From: an uncultured Acetatifactor sp.
Lineage (GTDB): Bacteria > Bacillota > Clostridia > Lachnospirales > Lachnospiraceae
Reading direction: 5' to 3'
DNA length: 64,000 bases
Assembly (NCBI GenBank): GCA_910589035.1
Contig: CAJUSI010000009.1
Location: 1-64,000, forward strand
The notes under the pieces are model-generated. The model saw only the letters and a program-made list of their open reading frames with translations. It ran no database searches and was not told the DNA's origin. The translations under genes were made by a program, and so were the position numbers. The stretch's first letter is position 1; each line of letters opens with the position of its first letter. Positions 1 through 7,813 of this stretch are shown here, piece by piece.

Positions 1-207
1 GCCTTCGAGGAGGACGGCAGCATTGTCCTTGAGACCAACGCCGATGACGACGATATTACCTACGATGAGGTCAGCAGCGGCCTGCTGGTGGGCGAAATAA
101 GGCGGAGACGGCAGGAGCTGTTCGAGTCCCTGCAGCTCTATTACAGGGTGTTCATTTTGAAGGAGGATATTTCGGAATATCTGCAGGGAGACTTCTCTGG
201 ATTGTGA
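1..207 (+). CDS. C-terminal end of an unidentified protein (cut by window edge)
   Basis: An open frame enters from the left edge and ends at a TGA at 205-207, giving 68 residues. It is acidic in its first half (a DADDDD-like stretch) and then has an arginine-rich, probably helical segment ending in a short hydrophobic tail. I do not recognise the family. It is read in the same direction as the following methyltransferase but is separated from it by 187 bases in which I see no gene. Confidence 0.6.
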   Translation, partial: AFEEDGSIVLETNADDDDITYDEVSSGLLVGEIRRRRQELFESLQLYYRVFILKEDISEYLQGDFSGL

Positions 208-394
208 AAAGTAAAGGATTGATCGGGCATAGAGGTGCTTCACGGGAAGGCTATTGGGCAGTAAAATGAATTTGGATATTGTTTCCCCAATCACCCCAAA
301 ACTACCCAAAAATGTCTATGGTGTCTGAACTGGGAAAATTGAAAACGATAAAGATATACAACAATAGAGATGGAAATGTGAGGGAGGAAGTATT

Positions 395-1171
395 GTGACG
401 GAGAACGCCGCGATGGAAAAAGAATTACTGTTTTATGAGGCATATGAACAATTTTACGACATGGCGGCGCATTCAGAGGCGTTCAGCGCCTTTTGCGCGG
501 ATGCCTTCGGGGAAGACTTCTCCCAGGACGGCTTCAGCGATATAGCACAGGTGAACAGGATACTGGACTATATCCCTGAGCGGGAGGAGCCTCATATCCT
601 TGACATAGGCTGCGGCAATGGGAAGATGCTGGGATATCTGCAGAAGCAAACGGGAGCCTGGATTTACGGCTTTGACTATTCCCGGAATGCGATCCGCACT
701 GCCAGGCAGAGATTCCCTGAAAAGTCGGACTTCATCCAGGGCGTCATCGGACAGGTCCAATATCCCCCTGATAAATTCGACATGATAACTTCCATGGATA
801 CCCTGTATTTTGCCCCGGATATGCCGGATTTTCTCGGACAGATCCTGAACTGGCTGAAAAAAGGCGGAGTGTTCTTCGCGGCATATCAGGAGGGCGAGGT
901 GATGCCCAGGACAGAGAACGCCCACACCACAGTGTGCGCGAAGGCCCTGGCGCAGAGAGGCATCCCTTATGAGGTGTTCGACATAACAGGCCAGACATAT
1001 GACATGTTTGTCAAAAAGAGACAAGCCGCAAGGAGGCATGAAGCCGATTTTGAAAAGGAGAACCGCAGGGAATGGTTTGACATGCTGATGGGGCAGACGG
1101 AATACGCCGATCAGTCCAGGGAATCCTTTTCCGAAAAGATGGCCAGGTATATCTATATCGTCAGAAAATAG
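395..1171 (+). CDS. class I SAM-dependent methyltransferase
   Basis: The 258-residue protein has a Rossmann-type methyltransferase core. Motif I is the glycine-rich ILDIGCGNGKML segment near residues 67-78, followed by an acidic strand end (YGFDYS) expected to hold the SAM ribose, and a motif-IV-like FDMITSMDTLYF. The substrate cannot be told from sequence. The GTG at 395 is chosen because GGAGG lies 7 bases upstream; the ATG at 413 has no such site. It stands alone, with coaX following about 110 bases later. The family call is safe; the role is unknown. Confidence 0.85.
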   Translation: MTENAAMEKELLFYEAYEQFYDMAAHSEAFSAFCADAFGEDFSQDGFSDIAQVNRILDYIPEREEPHILDIGCGNGKMLGYLQKQTGAWIYGFDYSRNAIRTARQRFPEKSDFIQGVIGQVQYPPDKFDMITSMDTLYFAPDMPDFLGQILNWLKKGGVFFAAYQEGEVMPRTENAHTTVCAKALAQRGIPYEVFDITGQTYDMFVKKRQAARRHEADFEKENRREWFDMLMGQTEYADQSRESFSEKMARYIYIVRK

Positions 1172-1283
1172 ACGGATTTCAGGAGGAAATTCTTTCTCCC
1201 AAAGAGATCCCGGCTGTGTGCCAAAGTGCATGCAGGCCGGGGCCGATGTCTGCGAGAGAAGCAGACAGGGAAGGGGACATACT

Positions 1284-2054
1284 ATGATACTGGTAATAGA
1301 CGTGGGAAATACGAATATGACGCTGGGCGTGTACGAGAAGGAGGAGCTGCTGGCCACCTTCCGCATCATGACCAAAATGCCCAGAACCTCGGACGAGTAC
1401 GGTGTACTGATCACCCAGATCCTGCGGAACCGGGGGATAGAAGCCGCTAACCTGGAGGGCTCCATCGTGGCCAGCGTGGTCCCGGACGTGATGCACGCCC
1501 TCATGGGCGCGCTGGTGCGCTATACCAGGACACGCCCCATGAGCGTGGGCCCCGGCATGAAGACGGGCATCCGCATCGTCACCGAGGACCCCAGGGCCAT
1601 CGGGGCGGACCGCATCGTGGACGCAGTGGCCGCCTACGAAAAGTACGGCGGCCCGGTGCTGGTGCTGGACTTCGGCACCGCCACCACCTACGACCTGATC
1701 ACGGAGAAGGGCGAATTCGCCGCCGGCATCACAGCCCCGGGCATGGGAATAAGCTCCGAGGCCCTCTGGACCCAGGCGGCCAAGCTGCCCAAAATAGAAA
1801 TCCGCAAGCCCAAATCCATCCTGGCCCAGGAGACCATCACCAGCATGCAGGCCGGACTGGTGTACGGCCAGATAGGCCAGACCGAATACATCATTAAAAA
1901 AGTAAAGGAAGAGAGCGGCCTGAAAAGCCTGAAGGTGGTGGCCACCGGCGGCCTGGGGCGGCTCATCGCCCAGGAGACGGACGCCATCGACATCTACGAC
2001 AGCCATTTGACCATGGAGGGACTGCGCATCCTCTATGAGAAAAATCGAAAATGA
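1284..2054 (+). CDS. coaX: type III pantothenate kinase
   Basis: This enzyme phosphorylates pantothenate, the first step of coenzyme A synthesis, and in this family typically needs a monovalent cation. The 256-residue product begins MILVIDVGNTN, the phosphate-binding start of the ASKHA fold. It carries the family's GADRIVDAVAA segment near residues 100-112 and a second phosphate loop, DFGTATTYD. The ATG at 1284 is preferred over an upstream in-frame codon because family members start exactly at this strand and GGGAAGGGG lies just upstream. A GC-rich imperfect hairpin (about 1207-1243) sits in the leader; I cannot link it to a known riboswitch. Confidence 0.95.
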   Translation: MILVIDVGNTNMTLGVYEKEELLATFRIMTKMPRTSDEYGVLITQILRNRGIEAANLEGSIVASVVPDVMHALMGALVRYTRTRPMSVGPGMKTGIRIVTEDPRAIGADRIVDAVAAYEKYGGPVLVLDFGTATTYDLITEKGEFAAGITAPGMGISSEALWTQAAKLPKIEIRKPKSILAQETITSMQAGLVYGQIGQTEYIIKKVKEESGLKSLKVVATGGLGRLIAQETDAIDIYDSHLTMEGLRILYEKNRK

Positions 2055-2100
2055 AAAGCTTCTCCCTTTTCGGAATTGTGTATATATCGAGAAAACGATC

Positions 2101-2124
2101 ACAAATATTCGTTTAAATATTTGT
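2101..2124. promoter_or_regulatory. AT-rich perfect inverted repeat
   Basis: Nine-base arms ACAAATATT and AATATTTGT flank a six-base centre. It lies behind coaX and immediately before the repeat element at 2130. It could be an operator for the AT-rich phosphatase gene or a weak terminator for coaX. No U-run follows, so an operator is slightly more likely. Confidence 0.35.
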
Positions 2125-2129
2125 TTATG

Positions 2130-2230
2130 CTGCATAACGATGAACACTGCCTGATGTAATCATGCGATGGAACCAGTCAGCGTTATGCAGTCTGCTTTCG
2201 CCGCAAGTGAAATCGTTAAGCAGTATAAAT
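2130..2230 (+). repeat. structured interspersed repeat, copy A
   Basis: About 100 bases match 52850-52949 at roughly 79 of 100 positions without a gap. The first part is closed by perfect ten-base arms (CTGCATAACG at 2130-2139 and CGTTATGCAG at 2181-2190). The second part is closed by CTGCTT and AAGCAG (2193-2198 and 2218-2223). The copy lies in the untranslated leader of the phosphatase gene, about 55 bases before its start. Differences from copy B are spread over all three codon positions, so the matching open frame through it is not under coding selection. Confidence 0.7.
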
Positions 2231-2284
2231 GACAGAGATAAAGATTTTCAATATAAATATATCCACTGGAATTCGGAGGTATGT

Positions 2285-2842
2285 ATGAAGATAGTTTTTA
2301 TTCGTCACGGCGAACCAGATAAAACTATAGTGGATAAAAGAGGTTTTATTGGACAGGGAAGGGATATGGTGCCTTTGACAGAATTGGGGATAAAACAAGC
2401 AGAAGAAGCTTCATTAAATCCGCTTCTTGAAGGATGCCAAATCATTGTATCTTCACCATATACGAGAGCTTTACAGACTGCGGCAATTTTATCGAAAAAT
2501 ACAGGTTTGGATATAAAGGTTGAAGTGGATATCCATGAATTTATTCCGGATAAAACATTTCAAGTAAAAGGCGAAGATGAGGATAAAACATTACATGAGG
2601 ATTTTATGCATTGTCAGGGTGAATATCCAAAAGGACAAGTCCGCAAATGGGAAACCATCACAGAAATAATAAATCGATCCAAACCGGTTTTTGATAAATA
2701 TGTGGATTTGGGTTACGAAAAAATAATTGTTGTGGCGCACGGAGGCGTTATAAGGAGATATACAGCAGCAGGTTTAATAGCGCATTGCGAAGTCTGTGAG
2801 GTAAACTATTCAAAAGATTTCACATGTTTTGGATGGGTATAA
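2285..2842 (+). CDS. histidine phosphatase family protein
   Basis: The 185-residue protein starts with the RHG signature of the histidine phosphatase (phosphoglycerate mutase-like) superfamily (IRHGEPDK, catalytic His near residue 8). It has the second conserved histidine in VVAHGGVIRRY near residue 155 and the usual SSPYTRALQTA segment. These enzymes use a phosphohistidine intermediate on small phosphate esters or phosphoproteins; the substrate is not predictable. The ATG at 2285 follows TTCGGAGGT. The gene is clearly more AT-rich than coaX and dusB on either side, which suggests acquisition by transfer. It lies directly behind a repeat element. Confidence 0.85.
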   Translation: MKIVFIRHGEPDKTIVDKRGFIGQGRDMVPLTELGIKQAEEASLNPLLEGCQIIVSSPYTRALQTAAILSKNTGLDIKVEVDIHEFIPDKTFQVKGEDEDKTLHEDFMHCQGEYPKGQVRKWETITEIINRSKPVFDKYVDLGYEKIIVVAHGGVIRRYTAAGLIAHCEVCEVNYSKDFTCFGWV

Positions 2843-2861
2843 CCAGAGGAAGAGGAATATT

Positions 2862-3875
2862 GTGGCAGAGTTAAAAATAGGTAATATAACCCTGGAAAAT
2901 AATGTGATACTGGCCCCCATGGCAGGTGTGACGGATCTGCCGTTCCGCCTGCTGTGCCGCAGGATGGGAGCTGGGCTGGTCTGCATGGAGATGATCAGCG
3001 CCAAGGCCATTTTTTATCATAACAAGAATACGGAGGAACTCCTGCAGATTCACCCGGAGGAGGTACCGGTATCCCTGCAGCTGTTCGGATCCGACGCCCG
3101 CATCCTGGCCGACATGGCCAAACGCATTGAGGAGCGCCCCTTTTCCATCCTGGATTTCAACATGGGCTGTCCGGTGCCCAAGGTGGTGAACAACGGCGAA
3201 GGATCCGCCCTGATGAAGGATCCGAAGCTGGCGGCGGAGATCCTGAGCGCCCTGGTGAAGGCGGTGGACAAGCCGGTGACGGTGAAAATCCGCAAGGGCT
3301 TCGACGAGGCCCACTGCAATGCAGTGGAGATTGCCAAAATAGCGGAGGCCTGCGGCGTGGCGGCCATTGCGGTTCACGGGCGCACCAGGGAACAGTATTA
3401 CAGCGGCCGTGCGGACTGGGACATCATAAGGCAGGTGAAGGAGGCGGTGGGGATCCCCGTCATCGGAAACGGGGACGTGGACAGCCCGGAGGCCGCCAGA
3501 GCCATGCTGGAGCAGACTCAGTGCGATGGCGTCATGATCGGCCGGGCGGCCCAGGGAAATCCCTGGATATTCCGGGAGATCGTCTCCTCTCTGGGGAGCG
3601 GAGAGAACCACAGGTTCCCGGACAGGCTGGGGCCGCCGGATAAGCCAAAGCCACCGGATAGGTCGGAAAAAAAGCAGATAATATTGGAGCATGCAAAGCT
3701 GCAGATGCAGTATAAGGGAGAGTACACGGCGGTGCGGGAGATGCGGAAGCACCTGGCCTGGTACACCGTGGGAATGCCCCACTCGGCGCGTTTCCGTCAG
3801 ACCATCAATTCCATGGAGACCATGGAGGAATTATTGGCGGGAGTGGAGACTATTTTCGGACAGGAATGCATATAG
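2862..3875 (+). CDS. dusB: tRNA-dihydrouridine synthase, DusB type
   Basis: This flavoenzyme reduces uridine to dihydrouridine in the tRNA D-loop. The protein (337 residues from the GTG at 2862) shows the Dus signatures APMAGVTDLPFR near the start, NMGCPVPK with the active-site cysteine, KIRKGF, AVHGRTREQYYSG and IGNGDV plus MIGRAAQGNPW for FMN binding. The GTG fits the family N-terminus (AELKIGNITL); an upstream in-frame TTG at 2829 would overlap the phosphatase gene. A proline- and arginine-rich insertion near residues 250-270 (around 3600-3670) is not typical and resembles other low-complexity insertions in this window. Confidence 0.93.
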   Translation: MAELKIGNITLENNVILAPMAGVTDLPFRLLCRRMGAGLVCMEMISAKAIFYHNKNTEELLQIHPEEVPVSLQLFGSDARILADMAKRIEERPFSILDFNMGCPVPKVVNNGEGSALMKDPKLAAEILSALVKAVDKPVTVKIRKGFDEAHCNAVEIAKIAEACGVAAIAVHGRTREQYYSGRADWDIIRQVKEAVGIPVIGNGDVDSPEAARAMLEQTQCDGVMIGRAAQGNPWIFREIVSSLGSGENHRFPDRLGPPDKPKPPDRSEKKQIILEHAKLQMQYKGEYTAVREMRKHLAWYTVGMPHSARFRQTINSMETMEELLAGVETIFGQECI

Positions 3876-3881
3876 TGTCCC

Positions 3882-5333
3882 ATGGACACAATAATATTTT
3901 TTTACAGGAAAAGAGATCTGGAGAAAGCCCTGGTGGAACCCGTGGGCCTGAAGAGCCATATGCTTATACGGGTGGGTCTGAATGTGGGGGTGGGGGAATG
4001 GTTTGGCAGAGAGACCGATTTCTCTTCTTATCGGAAGGCAGCTGAAATTACCGGAAGCGATGCGGAGCCCGGAGTCCGCCAAACCGCAGGGGATATTAGG
4101 GGGACTGCAGGCTTCCAAACTGCAGGAAGCGATGCAGGGCCCGGAGCCCGCCGGAATGCAGGAGATGCTTCGGAGCCGGAGTCTTACCCGGGGAGAATGC
4201 AGGAACAGCGGAAGGCAGGGGGCTTCTGGCGGCGTATTTTGAGATTGCCGGTCCGGTGTGCGGGGCAGAGTCCGGGGGAGCGGAGCCGCGAAGAACGGGA
4301 AAGCGGGAAACGGATATGCAGGAAGAGGGAGAACCGGAAACAGGAGCACCGAAAAAGGGAGAACCGGAAACAGGAACACAGAAAAAGGGAAGACCGGAGG
4401 CAGGAGAGCAGGGATGCCGCGGAACGGAGAAGGCTGCAGGCTGAGTGGGAGGAAAGCATTCACAGTATAGAGCAGGAGATCATAATGCTTGCCTCCGAAA
4501 TTCCGGAATTGGCAGGGGAAGATTGCCGCTGTTATGCGGTGTATGAGGACAGCGTCAGAAAAGCATTGATTCAGGCAGAGGAGGACATTTTCGCGGACTG
4601 GGATTCCTGCATGAACCGGGAAGCCGATGGAGCGCGGGAAGTCCTCATGAACCGGGGAAGTGCCGGAGGGCGGGAAGTCCTCATGGACAAGGGAAGTGCC
4701 GGAAGTCGGGAAGTCCTCATGAACCGGGGAAGTGCCGGAGGGCGGGAAGTCCTCATGGATCAGGAATCCCCCGGAGCCGGGACGTTTCGGGGAAGCGCAT
4801 CGGGGAGCCATATTCTGTCCGCCTTGTGGCAAAAGTATATGGATTATGAAGAATTTTCGGGTTACATGAAACCCTTCTGGGTGGAGATGCTTATGCCGAA
4901 GGCCGCGTTATACCATTTTGTAATCCTGGGGACGGCACCCTGTATCCCTGAGCTGATTGAGAAATATGCCGGGAGGATGAAGAGCCTGAAGTGGATCCTT
5001 TCGGAGAATACAAGCAGTCCGGAGCTTATGGAGTTTGTGGAAGATTTTTACATCGAATACGGACTCGCCATATCCCTGCAGGTTCTGTCCTGTGAAGGGG
5101 AATGGAAGAGGCTGGGGATGCTATGCGGCGTGCCGTCAAACATTCTAGATTTTACCGTGGACTCCTGGCCGAATGCGCCCAGGGCCGCGGAAGGAAGTAT
5201 CTGGCTGGATTTTGGCTCGGTGGAGGAGAAAAAGCACCGGATAGAAGGGCGCTGTTCCGGAGTGGTGTACTTTTCCCTGAAGGATAAGTGGAGAAGGGCA
5301 CAAAGACGCTGTAAGGAACCTTTATTGCCTTGA
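3882..5333 (+). CDS. hypothetical protein with two internal minisatellites
   Basis: I do not recognise a characterised family in this 483-residue protein. An N-terminal conserved-looking segment (IIFFYRKRDLEKAL, residues 4-17) and a C-terminal half with ordinary composition (about residues 310-483) flank a highly charged, repetitive middle. The middle holds three copies of a 10-residue unit like RKRENRKQEH (around 4310-4410) and four copies of a 12-residue unit REVLMNRGSAGG (4635-4762). It starts 6 bases after dusB with no clear ribosome binding site, so translational coupling is likely. The greA promoter overlaps its stop codon. Confidence 0.7.
   Translation: MDTIIFFYRKRDLEKALVEPVGLKSHMLIRVGLNVGVGEWFGRETDFSSYRKAAEITGSDAEPGVRQTAGDIRGTAGFQTAGSDAGPGARRNAGDASEPESYPGRMQEQRKAGGFWRRILRLPVRCAGQSPGERSREERESGKRICRKRENRKQEHRKRENRKQEHRKREDRRQESRDAAERRRLQAEWEESIHSIEQEIIMLASEIPELAGEDCRCYAVYEDSVRKALIQAEEDIFADWDSCMNREADGAREVLMNRGSAGGREVLMDKGSAGSREVLMNRGSAGGREVLMDQESPGAGTFRGSASGSHILSALWQKYMDYEEFSGYMKPFWVEMLMPKAALYHFVILGTAPCIPELIEKYAGRMKSLKWILSENTSSPELMEFVEDFYIEYGLAISLQVLSCEGEWKRLGMLCGVPSNILDFTVDSWPNAPRAAEGSIWLDFGSVEEKKHRIEGRCSGVVYFSLKDKWRRAQRRCKEPLLP
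4635..4762 (+). repeat. 36-bp in-frame tandem repeat
   Basis: Three full copies and one partial copy of a 36-base unit start at 4635, 4671, 4707 and 4743 (CGGGAAGTCCTCATG at each start). The period is a multiple of three, so copy number can change without breaking the frame. The units are contiguous, which rules out a CRISPR array. Confidence 0.85.
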
Positions 5334-5358
5334 CACCTGTCATAAAAGTGGGTATAAT
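5330..5358 (+). promoter_or_regulatory. sigma-A type promoter of greA
   Basis: A perfect TTGACA (5330-5335), a 17-base spacer and a perfect TATAAT (5353-5358). It overlaps the stop codon of the preceding gene and lies about 60 bases before the greA start. This should be a strong constitutive promoter. Confidence 0.9.
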
Positions 5359-5418
5359 ACGGGAGAAAAAAATATTACAAAATATAGAAAGATATAGAAT
5401 TAGGAAGGAAGTATTGAA

Positions 5419-5901
5419 ATGCAGGAGAAAAAGAATATTCTGACCTATGAAGGGCTCAGAAAATACGAGGACGAATTGCATGAACTGAAGGTGGTGAAGC
5501 GCCAGGAGGTTGCCCAGAAAATCAAGGAGGCCAGAGAGCAGGGGGATCTGTCGGAGAATGCGGAGTATGATGCGGCCAAGGATGAACAGCGCGATATCGA
5601 GGCAAGAATCGAAGAGCTGGAGAAAATCCTGAAAAACGCCGAGGTGGTAGTGGAGGATGAGGTCGATCTGGACAAGATCAATATCGGCTGTGTGGTGAGG
5701 CTTCTGGATATCGAGTACAGCGAGGAGCTGGAGTATAAGATCGTGGGTTCCACGGAAGCGGACAGTTTAAAAGGAAAGATTTCCAACGAAAGCCCTGTGG
5801 GAAAGGCCCTTATTGGCTGTAAGGTCGGCGATAATGTGGATGTGGAGACCGCAGCGGGAATGTTCACCTATAAGGTTCTGGAGATTCAGAGAAGTAAATA
5901 A
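5419..5901 (+). CDS. greA: transcription elongation factor GreA
   Basis: GreA binds the secondary channel of RNA polymerase and stimulates cleavage of backtracked transcripts. The 160-residue length is the family norm. The N-terminal coiled coil (about residues 10-75) carries the acidic tip motif DLSENAEYDAAKDEQ with the catalytic acidic residues. The C-terminal FKBP-like domain includes SPVGKALIG and ends in a typical VLEIQ strand. The ATG at 5419 follows AGGAAGGAAG. It has its own promoter and a terminator immediately behind, so it is probably monocistronic. Confidence 0.97.
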   Translation: MQEKKNILTYEGLRKYEDELHELKVVKRQEVAQKIKEAREQGDLSENAEYDAAKDEQRDIEARIEELEKILKNAEVVVEDEVDLDKINIGCVVRLLDIEYSEELEYKIVGSTEADSLKGKISNESPVGKALIGCKVGDNVDVETAAGMFTYKVLEIQRSK

Positions 5902-5940
5902 GGGATTGGGCGGTTGACAACCGGACTCCCGAAAAGAAGT

Positions 5941-5986
5941 GCCGCAATTCTGCCTGCAGGTCTGCAGACAGGGTTGCGGTCTTTTT
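5941..5986 (+). terminator. rho-independent terminator of greA
   Basis: Arms GCCGCAA (5941-5947) and TTGCGGT (5974-5980) enclose an inner stem of CCTG/CAGG type and are followed by CTTTTTG. It lies 40 bases behind the greA stop. Confidence 0.75.
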
Positions 5987-6106
5987 GTGCGCCATGGCGC
6001 GCTCGGACAGGGGTATGAGTAAATGTGATAAAAGTGCTTTGGAATAAAATCGGGAATTTGGGTAATCCTTATTTTATTATTTCTTTACAAATACTTCACA
6101 GAATTG

Positions 6107-6133
6107 TTAGCACTCACTATTGACGAGTGCTAA
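6107..6133. promoter_or_regulatory. CIRCE operator (HrcA site)
   Basis: TTAGCACTC, a nine-base spacer and GAGTGCTAA form a perfect CIRCE inverted repeat. In Firmicutes this is bound by the heat-shock repressor HrcA. It overlaps the -35 region of the hsp20 promoter, so HrcA should block initiation until heat stress. Confidence 0.95.
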
Positions 6134-6148
6134 CAAAAATGCTATAAC
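6120..6148 (+). promoter_or_regulatory. sigma-A promoter of hsp20
   Basis: TTGACG (6120-6125), a 17-base spacer and TATAAC (6143-6148). The -35 element sits inside the CIRCE operator, the usual arrangement for repression by HrcA. It lies about 65 bases before the hsp20 start. Confidence 0.85.
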
Positions 6149-6210
6149 AATAATAGAACAAACAAACAGCAAACGGCGGAAGCCGATAATAAGAAATGGA
6201 GGAATGAATT

Positions 6211-6663
6211 ATGTTGATGACAAACGCATTGGATTCTATTTTAGGGGAGAGCCTTTTTGATGACTTTTTTGACAGCTTTGCACGCCCGGCCAGGAATACC
6301 GCCAGGTACAGCGCTCAGGTGCCCGCCGTCATGAGAACGGATGTGAAGGAGAACGAGACGGGATATGAACTGGATATTGACCTTCCGGGCTGCAAGAAAG
6401 AGAATGTGAAGGCGGAGCTGAAGGACGGTTATCTAAAGATCAGCGCGGAATCCAGGCAGGATAACGATGAAAAGGACGATGCCGGAAAATATATCCGCCG
6501 GGAGAGATATTACGGAACCTGCAGCAGAAGCTTCTATGTGGGCGAGGCCGTGACCCAGGAGGATATCAAAGCCAGATTCGAGGACGGAATCCTGAAGATC
6601 AGCGTTCCGAAGAAAGTAAAGCCCGCCGTGGAGGAGAGCAAATATATCGCCATCGAGGGCTGA
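6211..6663 (+). CDS. Hsp20/alpha-crystallin family small heat-shock protein
   Basis: This ATP-independent holdase binds unfolding proteins in the cytoplasm. The 150-residue protein has a short N-terminal region (LDSILGESLFDDFFDSF, residues 7-23), an alpha-crystallin domain from about residue 40 to 140 with the hallmark YELDIDLPGCKKENV and DGILKISVPKK (the conserved A/G-x-L strand), and a short tail. GGAGG lies 8 bases before the ATG at 6211. It is single, with its own CIRCE-controlled promoter. CIRCE control of an hsp20 gene is less usual than of groESL or dnaK and predicts regulation together with those operons. Confidence 0.95.
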   Translation: MLMTNALDSILGESLFDDFFDSFARPARNTARYSAQVPAVMRTDVKENETGYELDIDLPGCKKENVKAELKDGYLKISAESRQDNDEKDDAGKYIRRERYYGTCSRSFYVGEAVTQEDIKARFEDGILKISVPKKVKPAVEESKYIAIEG

Positions 6664-6811
6664 AAAAGGGCTGGAAAAAGCCGGGAAAAGCTGAGAAAAG
6701 TCTGGGAAAGCTGAGAAAAGCTAGGAAAAGCTGAGAAAAGTCTGGGAAAAGTCTGGGAAAAGCTGAGAAAAGTCTGGAAAAAAGCCGAGAAAAATCAGAA
6801 AACTTGAAAAA
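6663..6811. repeat. phased A-tract array (predicted curved DNA)
   Basis: About fifteen A-tracts of 3-6 bases recur with centres near 6665, 6677, 6687, 6697, 6708, 6717, 6727, 6737, 6748, 6759, 6769, 6780, 6792, 6800 and 6809, an average spacing of about 10.3 bases. The units look like GCTGAGAAAA and GTCTGGGAAAA. The period matches the DNA helical repeat and is not a multiple of three, so this is not decayed coding sequence. It begins at the hsp20 stop and runs into the terminator. Confidence 0.85.
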
Positions 6812-6853
6812 GCCGGGGGCTGCATGAGAATTCAAGCAGTTCTCCGGCTTTTT
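6807..6853. terminator. bidirectional terminator between hsp20 and the anti-sigma gene
   Basis: Perfect ten-base arms AAAAAGCCGG (6807-6816) and CCGGCTTTTT (6844-6853) around a 27-base loop give a U-run on both strands. It sits between two converging genes and can serve both. Confidence 0.9.
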
Positions 6854-6868
6854 CATTTTAAACATTCC

Positions 6869-7708
6869 TCATTTGCATTCTTCACAATCATTTCTCGACC
6901 TGGCTCTTCGATTGTACCAGGCAATAATCAGGCTCGCGGCAATTCCCAGAAGGGCAATGACGGCGGTGCTCACGGTGATGGAGACAATGACGCGCAGCAG
7001 AGTTTCGCGTTCGCTCATCATATACATCCAGAGATTAAATCTCAGCACAAGAAAGATTCCTGACAGATTGAGGCAGAGCAGCCAGTTGCAGGCCCGCTCC
7101 CTGTGCAGGATATTGTTGAGGGTACGGACGATGAGAATTCCCTGGAGGATGATGGCGGCGATAATCTGCTTCTCCAGAAAAGGCCCGATCTCATGGAGGG
7201 ACATGCCGAAAACAGTTTCCGCTTCGCCATGTATCCGGCTGACCAGATGGAAGAAGATAACAGTAAAATAAATATCTATCCCCAGGGAGACGGCGCCGGA
7301 CAGATAATCGGTTACTCCGGGGCCTTTCTTTCCCTTGTGCCCTATGCCGGATATGAGAGTGGCGCAGATACATACCACATGCAGTATGGGCAGCACAGAG
7401 CCGGTGAAGTAGTAGAATTTTTTGACCAGAAGCATCCACAGGATGAGAAGGAGAATCCCGCCCAGGGTCAGGTAATAGGCCAGACGCTGAAATTTCAGGA
7501 GACTTTTTATCTTTTTCAGTCCGTCCACGCCCTTTTGCTCCATATTTTTTCCGGAGAGGCTCTGCTCTCTGTAGAATGTGACTAATTGCCGGCATTTGTC
7601 ACAGCTCTTTAAATGCTCTTCCACGCATTGCTTTGTCGCCTTGGTGCAGATTCCGTCCAGGTAGGATGGAACCAGGTCGCTGATAATATCACAGTTCATT
7701 TTATCCAT
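6869..7708 (-). CDS. membrane-bound anti-sigma factor with zinc-finger (zf-HC2) domain
   Basis: The 279-residue protein starts with a cytoplasmic anti-sigma zinc-finger domain: NCDIISDLVPSYLDG near residues 4-18 and the HxxxCxxC ligands in EEHLKSCDKC near 30-40. About six hydrophobic segments follow from residue 65 to the C-terminus, so the rest is membrane-embedded. It should hold the ECF sigma factor encoded just upstream inactive until an envelope signal arrives. The ATG at 7708 is chosen because AAGGAGG lies 6 bases upstream and the domain begins there; an upstream in-frame ATG would add 20 non-conserved residues. Confidence 0.88.
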   Translation of the reverse strand: MDKMNCDIISDLVPSYLDGICTKATKQCVEEHLKSCDKCRQLVTFYREQSLSGKNMEQKGVDGLKKIKSLLKFQRLAYYLTLGGILLLILWMLLVKKFYYFTGSVLPILHVVCICATLISGIGHKGKKGPGVTDYLSGAVSLGIDIYFTVIFFHLVSRIHGEAETVFGMSLHEIGPFLEKQIIAAIILQGILIVRTLNNILHRERACNWLLCLNLSGIFLVLRFNLWMYMMSERETLLRVIVSITVSTAVIALLGIAASLIIAWYNRRARSRNDCEECK

Positions 7709-7813
7709 ATCTGCCTCCTTCCCCCGCTTCTGCGGGCATAAAATCATCTCTCGCTTTCTTCCCTTCATTCATCTCGTTTACTCATTTCTTTTTTCAATTC
7801 TTTTTTTCAGTTC

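Noticed and set aside
2162..2284. N-terminal extension of the phosphatase starting inside the repeat element
   Set aside because: The frame is open, but it has no ribosome binding site, differs from copy B without codon bias, and family members start at the ATG at 2285.
4635..4762. CRISPR-like repeat array
   Set aside because: Units are contiguous with no spacers, encode an in-frame peptide repeat, and no cas gene is near.
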